From the NCBI GenBank assembly GCA_027365145.1, contig DAHXOA010000137.1:1-34118 (forward strand): a stretch of DNA of 34,118 nucleotides, in the 5' to 3' direction. The position numbers and the translations under genes were made by a program. How positions within the stretch are numbered: position 1 is the stretch's first letter; each line of letters begins with the position of its first letter. The notes beneath the pieces are model-generated. The model was not told the DNA's origin. It ran no database searches and saw only the letters and a list, made by a program, of their open reading frames with translations. Positions 31,253-34,118 of this stretch are shown here, one piece after another. Origin of the DNA: Acidimicrobiaceae bacterium (GTDB taxonomy: Bacteria > Actinomycetota > Acidimicrobiia > Acidimicrobiales > RAAP-2).

Positions 31253-31273
31253 GGTCGGGGCCGCGCCCCGGCC
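31253..31273. terminator. Bidirectional hairpin between convergent genes
   Basis: A 9-bp stem with one G-T pair (GGTCGGGGC / GCCCCGGCC) and a 3-nt loop lies between the AhpD-like gene and the convergent NERD-like gene. There is no T-tract, as is common for actinobacterial terminators. Confidence 0.4.
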
Positions 31274-31299
31274 ATGAGGCCGGGCCGGGTGGAGGCTGG

Positions 31300-32343
31300 T
31301 CAGCCGGCGGGGAGCTTTCGCTCCAGGATGCCGGTGATCGACTGGATGCCGTCCGGACTCAGGGGTCCCGATTGCTCGATGAGCTTGATGAGGGCCGCCG
31401 GCCACGTCACGTAGACGCCCAGGTGGCGGTACGGCCGCTTTGCCAGCATGCGGAGGGCGGATTTTCCGCCCCAGTCCCCGTCGAGAAGGACGAGGGCGGC
31501 GGAGACGGGGATCGTGGGGTTGGCGATGACGCCCGTCACCGGCACGAGATCCCCGGCCAGTTGCTCGACTGTCGCGGTCTCGTCGTTCCCGCCGATGACG
31601 AGCCTCCGGTCGGTGCGGAGCGGTCCGCCGGCGTTCTTGTACTCGATCAAGCCGCGGGCAACGCGCGAGCTCACGATCCACACTCCTGATGGCGCGACGA
31701 CCAGGAGATCGAGCAGCGCCAGGCCGCCGGGGATCTTCCGGTCCGTGAGCACAGAGGCCCGACCGACCAGCGCCTCCTGGATGGTGCGGAGCGCGGATGG
31801 TTCCCCGGCACCCCCCCGGAACCAGGTGCCGGAGCCGGGCGGGGAAGGCGACCCGGTACCGGCAACGCCCTGCTCAACTTTGGGAAGGTTGAACGGGGTC
31901 GACGGACTGTATGGGCTCGATGCCGGCAGCGGCTCTCCGCGGAGCGCCGGGTTCGACGGGCCGGAGGCGCTGGCGACCCCCGGGTTCGACGGACTGTATG
32001 GTCCGGAGCGAAGTTCCTGGCCGGTCGTGTCGGACGGGTTCGTTCCGGTACGGGCACGGGGCTGGACCGGGGGGCAGGTCGGACACGAGACCCCGCCGGT
32101 TTCCGGGTCGCGCCATCCGGGCGATCCCGGTGGGAGCGTCGTCCCGCACACCACGCATGCCCCACCGGACACGAGTCGTTCGTACCGGGATCCCGGACCC
32201 ATGACGGCTGCAGCAGTAGTACCCAACGTCGTACCAGCAGACTCTGACGTTGCCGTACGTTGTCGATCGGGATGCAGTTCCGGTGGGTACCAGTTCCCAT
32301 CGGATGCCAACCACCACCCTTCGCTGTTTCCGATCGTCGCCAC
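31300..32343 (-). CDS. Zinc-ribbon protein with C-terminal NERD-like domain
   Basis: About 347 residues from GTG 32343. The N-terminus EGWWLASDGNWYPPE is a Trp-rich motif found at the N-terminus of many actinobacterial proteins (DUF2510-like). A CVVCGTTLPPGSPGWRD...CPTC zinc ribbon follows (about residues 62-90), then a Pro/Ser-rich linker with SPYSPS/GPYSPS repeats (DNA copies at 31899 and 31986). Residues ~180-347 resemble a NERD nuclease-related domain: ALVGRASVLTDRKIPGG, LLDLLVVAPSGVWIVSSRV, and YVTWPAALIKLIEQ. The canonical catalytic Asp and Gln-x-Lys motif is imperfect (DLLVVAPSGVWIVSS), so activity is uncertain. GTG 32343 is preferred for its GGAAG site; a TTG at 32367 is in frame. Confidence 0.7.
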   Translation of the reverse strand: MATIGNSEGWWLASDGNWYPPELHPDRQRTATSESAGTTLGTTAAAVMGPGSRYERLVSGGACVVCGTTLPPGSPGWRDPETGGVSCPTCPPVQPRARTGTNPSDTTGQELRSGPYSPSNPGVASASGPSNPALRGEPLPASSPYSPSTPFNLPKVEQGVAGTGSPSPPGSGTWFRGGAGEPSALRTIQEALVGRASVLTDRKIPGGLALLDLLVVAPSGVWIVSSRVARGLIEYKNAGGPLRTDRRLVIGGNDETATVEQLAGDLVPVTGVIANPTIPVSAALVLLDGDWGGKSALRMLAKRPYRHLGVYVTWPAALIKLIEQSGPLSPDGIQSITGILERKLPAG

Positions 32344-32485
32344 GTTCGCTTCCACCTTCCACCGCAAAGGGTGCCCGTGTCCTGCTGGTCATCGCCGCGT
32401 GCTGGGCCTGCGTCACTGAAGACGATCATCACGCCACTGCGTCATCGACCAGTTCGACACGGATCTTGACGGGTCTCGCGACACA

Positions 32486-32525
32486 GGTGACGGAAGAGTT
32501 CATCGGGAGGTCATCTCCCGTCACC
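32486..32525. promoter_or_regulatory. Nested hairpin upstream of the small protein gene
   Basis: Outer arms GGTGAC / GTCACC (32486-32491 and 32520-32525) enclose an inner CGGGAG / CTCCCG stem (32504-32520). It lies 80 nt before the small gene at 32606 and could be a leader structure or a terminator for nothing visible upstream. Confidence 0.25.
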
Positions 32526-32605
32526 CCTCCGGTTCGCGTGCGTTCACCTGAGGTCGTCATGCTTGAGGTACTGGCAGGCAACGCCGAGAATGAGGAGGGC
32601 ACCCC

Positions 32606-32785
32606 GTGGAGAGCCTGGTGGAAGGAGTACTCCTCGAACTTGCCGTGGTCACGCTGCAGCTGGCGTTGGCACGACTGATCGAGTGGCTCCGGGCCCGCTC
32701 CGGGCGCGGTGACATGGGCGGCGGTATCGGGTCCCACAGCGGTGCCCGGGGAGGCGCCCCCGGCGGCATGCCATTGGCGGCCTGA
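32606..32785 (+). CDS. Small protein, 59 residues, amphipathic helix plus Gly-rich tail
   Basis: GTG 32606 follows a strong GAGGAGGG ribosome-binding site with good spacing. The product starts MESLVEGVLLELAVVTLQLA, continues into LARLIEWLRARSGRGD, and ends with a Gly-rich tail GGAPGGMPLAA. The first ~30 residues are a hydrophobic/amphipathic helix that could bind a membrane or pack in a coiled coil. No family is recognised. An overlapping frame (from 32560) lacks such a site and looks less protein-like. Confidence 0.45.
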   Translation: MESLVEGVLLELAVVTLQLALARLIEWLRARSGRGDMGGGIGSHSGARGGAPGGMPLAA

Positions 32786-33017
32786 TCCCTCCCGACAGGC
32801 TCGGCCAGTGGTGACCGTGAGGAACGGGTCCGGGATCGGTGCTCGGCGGCCTGCGTCGCCGTCGGGAGCTCGTCGGCTGTGGACGGCACGGCCATCCGCC
32901 CACGGCCCCGTCCCATCCCCCCTGCTGTAGGCTCTCCCTGCTCCACTCGCCTCTCGCCTGGCTCGGCTCAGGGACAGGCCAGGGCGGGTCGGGGCACCGG
33001 GGCGCAAAAGCCCTGAT

Positions 33018-33057
33018 GGAGAGGTGCGAGAGCGGCCGAATCGGACTCACTGCTAAT
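33018..33057 (+). tRNA. tRNA-Ser(GCU) 5' fragment, truncated after the anticodon loop
   Basis: The acceptor strand GGAGAGG (33018-33024), U8, D-arm CGA/TCG with loop GAGCGGCCGAA, and anticodon loop CTGCTAA (33050-33056, anticodon GCT) match a serine tRNA. The 3' anticodon strand, long variable arm, T arm (GGTTCGAATCC) and acceptor complement CCTCTCC are absent: after TAATG (33057) the sequence is unrelated. It is therefore a non-functional remnant, of the kind left at the boundary of an element integrated at a tRNA anticodon loop. A GGGC-GCAAAA-GCCC hairpin precedes it. Confidence 0.7.
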
Positions 33058-33156
33058 GGGACCAAGCAGGCGACGCAGGGTGATGTTGGAAGGCTATACA
33101 CGCTCTGAGCTGCAAAAACTCTGAAGGCGTCCGAGGGGCTCCACTACGCAAGGCGC

Positions 33157-33180
33157 AAAGATTAGGGCGAGATTAGGGCG
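33157..33180. repeat. AGATTAGGGCG direct repeat
   Basis: Two copies of AGATTAGGGCG lie in tandem directly at the stop of the nucleotidyltransferase gene; the second copy supplies its TAA. Confidence 0.5.
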
Positions 33181-34105
33181 GGCTGGTCGATCGGTTCAGC
33201 TCGATACCTCGTGCCAGCAGCGCGTTCCCGAGGGCGGTGAGTGATCGCTGTGCGTGGAGGCGCTCAGCGTTGCCGGGGTGCGACTCGAAGAACTCCGCGT
33301 ACGCGGTGGGACCGACGGAGTCGGTGTCGAAGAACTGGTCGAAGATGAGCCGGGCGAGTTGCCTCGTCACCTCGGGAGCGAACGGACCGGCGAGCAGGGG
33401 GCTCGCCATGACGAGATCGCCGGCCCGGTTGGGTCCGAGAGCGTCGATCAGCCAGACGACGTCGTAGGCATCCTTGGACTCGTCGCGCCGCATGATCGCG
33501 TCGGACATCAAGCACAGCCACGAGGCGGTGCCTGCCACCGGGAAGTCGTATGTGAGGTTGCCCCGGCTGGTCTCGACCCGCCGCTCGACGATGATCGTGT
33601 CAGGTGGCACGAGATGCCCGCAACCGATGGCAAGCGCGGTGATCTCACCGCTCGGACCGATGTTGGCCTCGGCCGGCGTGTCGGCGACGGGCGCCTCGGG
33701 TCGTCCGGCACGGGTCCGCACCGGGCAGAGCAACTCGACCTGGAGGCGTGTGTTCCGGTATCGCCCGAGTCAGCGCCACTTCACCTCCCGGCTGTCGCGC
33801 ATGTCGGGGCGAAGACCGAGCGACCGCAGGCCGTCGATGATCGCCTGGTAGTAGTCGGCGGTCTCGCCCTCCACGAGGTGAAGGGAGAGGTGCAAATCGA
33901 GATCTGCTGTACCGACGTGAGGTTCTTGTCCGGCCGGCGGCTCTGGTACGAGGAGCCCCGGTACGGCGCCCCCGACGATGGCGAGGTGCCTGCCGCCGAA
34001 GGCGCTGCCGAACGAACGCAGCACGTCGGCGGCGATCCCGAGCAGGCGAGTGCTCATCGGGTCGTCGTAGTCGCTCCCCCGCATCCGGTCATCCGGCACG
34101 GACAA
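33173..34105 (-). pseudogene. AbiEii-like nucleotidyltransferase, interrupted by in-frame TGA
   Basis: A single 311-codon frame with one TGA at 33770-33772. The first part (from TTG 34105, ATG 34084 or ATG 34057) carries the nucleotidyltransferase signature HLAIVGGAVPGLL and TADLDLHLSL (the Gly-Gly and Asp-x-Asp metal site). The second part (from 33769) continues RLQVELLCPVRTRAG, SWLCLMSDAIMRRDESKDAYDVVWLIDAL and a helical C-terminus, as in AbiEii/AbiGii toxins. The join around KWR-TGA-LGRYRN fits one protein, so the stop looks like a point change (CGA or TGG to TGA). The following C gives a leaky context, so readthrough cannot be excluded. Any upstream antitoxin would lie outside the window. 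Confidence 0.65.
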
Positions 34106-34118
34106 TCGTTCCCCACAG

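Noticed and set aside
33018-33120. Complete tRNA-Ser gene with intron
   Set aside because: No T arm or CCTCTCC acceptor complement was found up to the end of the window, so only a fragment is claimed.
33770-33772. Selenocysteine codon
   Set aside because: No redox motif around the TGA, no hairpin of SECIS type recognised just downstream, and AbiEii-like proteins are not selenoproteins.

Overview
The window looks like chromosomal DNA of a very GC-rich actinobacterium, possibly of the Acidimicrobiia type. The reasons are the extreme GC content, frequent GTG starts, an F420/LLM-type oxidoreductase, a DUF6457-like small protein beside mobA, and many start codons preceded by a TANNNT -10 hexamer only 5-8 nt upstream (leaderless transcription). 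The lineage is inferred from style and was not checked by a search.

Layout. 1-499: a trypsin-like lipoprotein gene cut off just after its catalytic His, abutting hairpin-rich sequence. 598-2578: a SpoIIE-type phosphatase and a methyltransferase. 2641-5355: a putative leaderless 14-codon leader peptide coupled to a MarR regulator and a DrrAB-like ABC exporter. 5423-9128: alpha/beta hydrolase, aldo/keto reductase, LLM oxidoreductase and a PNPOx-like protein. 9248-11379: two uncharacterised paralogous genes that resemble degenerate PD-(D/E)XK nucleases. 11441-17764: patatin phospholipase, hexapeptide acyltransferase, cytochrome P450, Fur-family regulator, MFS transporter and a SRPBCC protein.

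18168-30656 is a molybdenum island. DUF6457, mobA, moaE, moeA, moaA and moaD run rightwards. A three-gene operon runs leftwards: a fused four-cluster ferredoxin/NrfD membrane anchor, a DMSO-reductase-family catalytic subunit and a TorD-like chaperone. A LysR regulator and a MogA-MoaC fusion lie upstream on the same strand. Together they would make Mo-bis-MGD, insert it into the catalytic subunit, and couple that enzyme to the quinone pool. The MoaC half of the fusion lacks both lysines known to be essential in E. coli MoaC.

30848-34118: an AhpD-like protein, a zinc-ribbon/NERD-like protein, a 59-residue small protein, a 5' fragment of a tRNA-Ser(GCU) gene, and an AbiEii-like nucleotidyltransferase interrupted by an in-frame TGA. 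The right end resembles the edge of an integrated or decaying accessory segment.

A theme across the window is in-frame short tandem repeats (9-48 bp period) at protein termini, inter-domain linkers and loops.
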